A stretch of 9,637 bases of DNA, taken from the NCBI GenBank assembly GCA_017453335.1, contig JAFTKI010000011.1:1-9637 (forward strand), given 5' to 3'. A program made the position numbers and the translations under genes. The notes under the pieces were generated by a model. The model saw only the letters and a program-made list of their open reading frames with translations. It did not search any database and was not told where the DNA came from. Every line of letters starts with the position of its first letter. The first letter of the stretch is position 1. Positions 9,221-9,637 of the stretch are shown in pieces. The DNA is from Clostridia bacterium. GTDB lineage: Bacteria > Bacillota_A > Clostridia > Oscillospirales > CAG-272.

Positions 9221-9254
9221 GCGGGGAAAACTTTTTGAAAAAAGTTTTCCCCGC
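9221..9254 (+). terminator. Perfect 15-bp hairpin after ilvE (possible terminator or dispersed repeat)
   Basis: Bases 9221-9235 pair perfectly with 9240-9254 around a four-base loop, starting 13 nt after the ilvE stop. No T-run follows on this strand (the next bases are ACCCCTTTC), so forward termination here is uncertain. On the opposite strand the hairpin is followed by a pyrimidine-rich stretch. TTTTTGAAA (9232-9240) can also pair with TTTCAAAAA (9260-9268), which would exclude the first hairpin. I recall similar GCGGGGAAAACTTTTT hairpins repeated after genes in Oscillospirales genomes; that is memory, not a search. Confidence 0.5.
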
Positions 9255-9283
9255 ACCCCTTTCAAAAACCTTTTAAAGAAAGG

Positions 9284-9338
9284 AACCGCCGAGGTTACAT
9301 GAGCCGCTAAACACGGCTCATGTAACCTCGACGGTTTT
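9284..9338 (+). terminator. Probable operon terminator: 22-pair hairpin plus T-run
   Basis: CGAGGTTACATGAGCCG at 9290-9306 pairs perfectly with 9314-9330 (17 pairs, loop CTAAACA at 9307-9313). Past one C.A mismatch, 9284-9288 pairs with 9332-9336. TTTT at 9335-9338, then GTGTATTT, gives a modest U-tract, so this is the best candidate for rho-independent termination of the ilv-leu transcript. On the opposite strand the stem is followed by CCTTTCTTTAAAAGG, so it may act in both directions. The stem is longer than most intrinsic terminators. Confidence 0.6.
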
Positions 9339-9366
9339 GTGTATTTCACGGGCTAACATTGTGTCA

Positions 9367-9384
9367 CACCTTTATAAAAAGGTG
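9367..9384 (+). other. Short hairpin CACCTTT-ATAA-AAAGGTG
   Basis: Seven perfect pairs (9367-9373 with 9378-9384) and a four-base loop. It is third in the row of hairpins after ilvE. No U-tract follows. It may be chance or part of a structured non-coding segment with the next hairpin; no function can be assigned. Confidence 0.35.
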
Positions 9385-9392
9385 CATCGGTT

Positions 9393-9414
9393 AACGCCAC
9401 GCTCACGTGGTGTT
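9393..9414 (+). other. Hairpin AACGCCACG-CTCA-CGTGGTGTT
   Basis: Nine pairs (9393-9401 with 9406-9414, one G.U) with a CTCA loop, eight bases after the preceding hairpin. The following 9415-9487 is AT-richer and has no gene, convincing promoter or structure that I can identify. Confidence 0.35.
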
Positions 9415-9487
9415 TGGTCATTCGTTAAAATTTGATAAATATACCTCGTTTGCAAATGGCTATCCACAAAAGCAGGAGATACGGCAA

Positions 9488-9637
9488 GCCTTCCCCAGCG
9501 GGGAAGGTGTCACGAGCTACGCGAGTGACGGATGAGGAGAGATATAGAAGAAATTGTTAGCACCAAATGACGATAATAGCACTACTTCCATTTTTTATCA
9601 CGTGCAAACAAAGCAAACCCTCGCTCTCCTCATCCGC
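9488..9637. mobile_element. MITE-like palindromic repeat element, right end outside window
   Basis: The left arm contains an 8-bp hairpin (CCTTCCCC 9489-9496, loop AGC, GGGGAAGG 9500-9507), a second weaker stem (GTCAC 9509-9513 with GTGAC 9525-9529), then CGGATGAGGAGAG at 9529-9541. The exact reverse complement, CTCTCCTCATCCG, appears at 9624-9636, so a second arm in inverted orientation begins there and is cut by the window edge. The roughly 80-nt middle (9542-9623) is AT-rich and shows no convincing gene. Inverted ends around a short non-coding core are the build of a non-autonomous element moved by a transposase in trans, or of a dispersed palindromic repeat. The motif resembles repeats I recall from gut Clostridia. 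Target duplications cannot be judged because the right end is missing. Confidence 0.55.

Noticed and set aside
9414..9445. Possible promoter (TTGGTC with TAAATA)
   Set aside because: The -35 match is poor, the region is simply AT-rich, and no gene follows within the window.
9221..9541. CRISPR-like array from the repeated hairpins
   Set aside because: The palindromes differ in sequence and length and there are no direct repeats with regular spacers.
9567..9637. Small open frame from ATG at 9567 running to the window edge
   Set aside because: No ribosome site, about 23 codons only, and it runs through the inverted arm of the repeat element; no coding signal.

Overview
The window carries most of a branched-chain amino acid (BCAA) biosynthesis operon. 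All nine genes lie on the + strand. In order they are ilvC (3' part only), ilvD, leuC, leuD, leuB, a gene for a DUF815-type AAA+ ATPase, ilvA, ridA and ilvE. From ilvD to ilvE the gaps are only 9-33 nt and each gene has its own purine-rich Shine-Dalgarno, so a single polycistronic transcript is likely. The coding part ends at 9207. The last 430 nt hold no gene but are dense in hairpins and a probable mobile repeat.

How the genes work together: IlvA deaminates threonine to 2-oxobutyrate, the start of isoleucine. RidA clears the reactive enamine/imine released by IlvA. IlvC and IlvD carry the common acetohydroxy-acid steps for valine and isoleucine. LeuCD and LeuB convert 2-isopropylmalate to the leucine keto acid. 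IlvE transaminates all three keto acids. Acetohydroxyacid synthase (ilvBN) and 2-isopropylmalate synthase (leuA) are not in the window; ilvBN could lie upstream of ilvC.

Organism: probably an anaerobic, moderate-GC member of the Clostridia, perhaps a gut Oscillospirales-like lineage. The clues are strong AGGAGG-like ribosome sites throughout, a class I ketol-acid reductoisomerase, a short (421 aa) LeuC with a separate 164 aa LeuD, a DUF815 ATPase, and non-coding repeats of a style I associate with those genomes (a GCGGGGAAAACTTTTT hairpin, and a CCTTCCCC/GGGGAAGG hairpin followed by GACGGATGAGGAG). This is inference from recall, not a database result.

Layout: 1-657 ilvC 3' part; 658-795 a structured spacer with two hairpins, one of them a 56-nt imperfect hairpin just ahead of the ilvD ribosome site; 796-9207 the tightly packed genes; 9208-9414 four hairpins in tandem, including the likely operon terminator; 9415-9487 nothing recognised; 9488-9637 a palindromic repeat element whose right half runs off the window.

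Points most worth a second look: (1) ilvC has Gln where the family normally has an active-site Lys; (2) an uncharacterised AAA+ ATPase is embedded, with very tight spacing, between leuB and ilvA; (3) the long hairpin between ilvC and ilvD; (4) the MITE-like element and stacked hairpins after ilvE. Otherwise the gene content is conventional, and I see no clear sign of a wholly new system.
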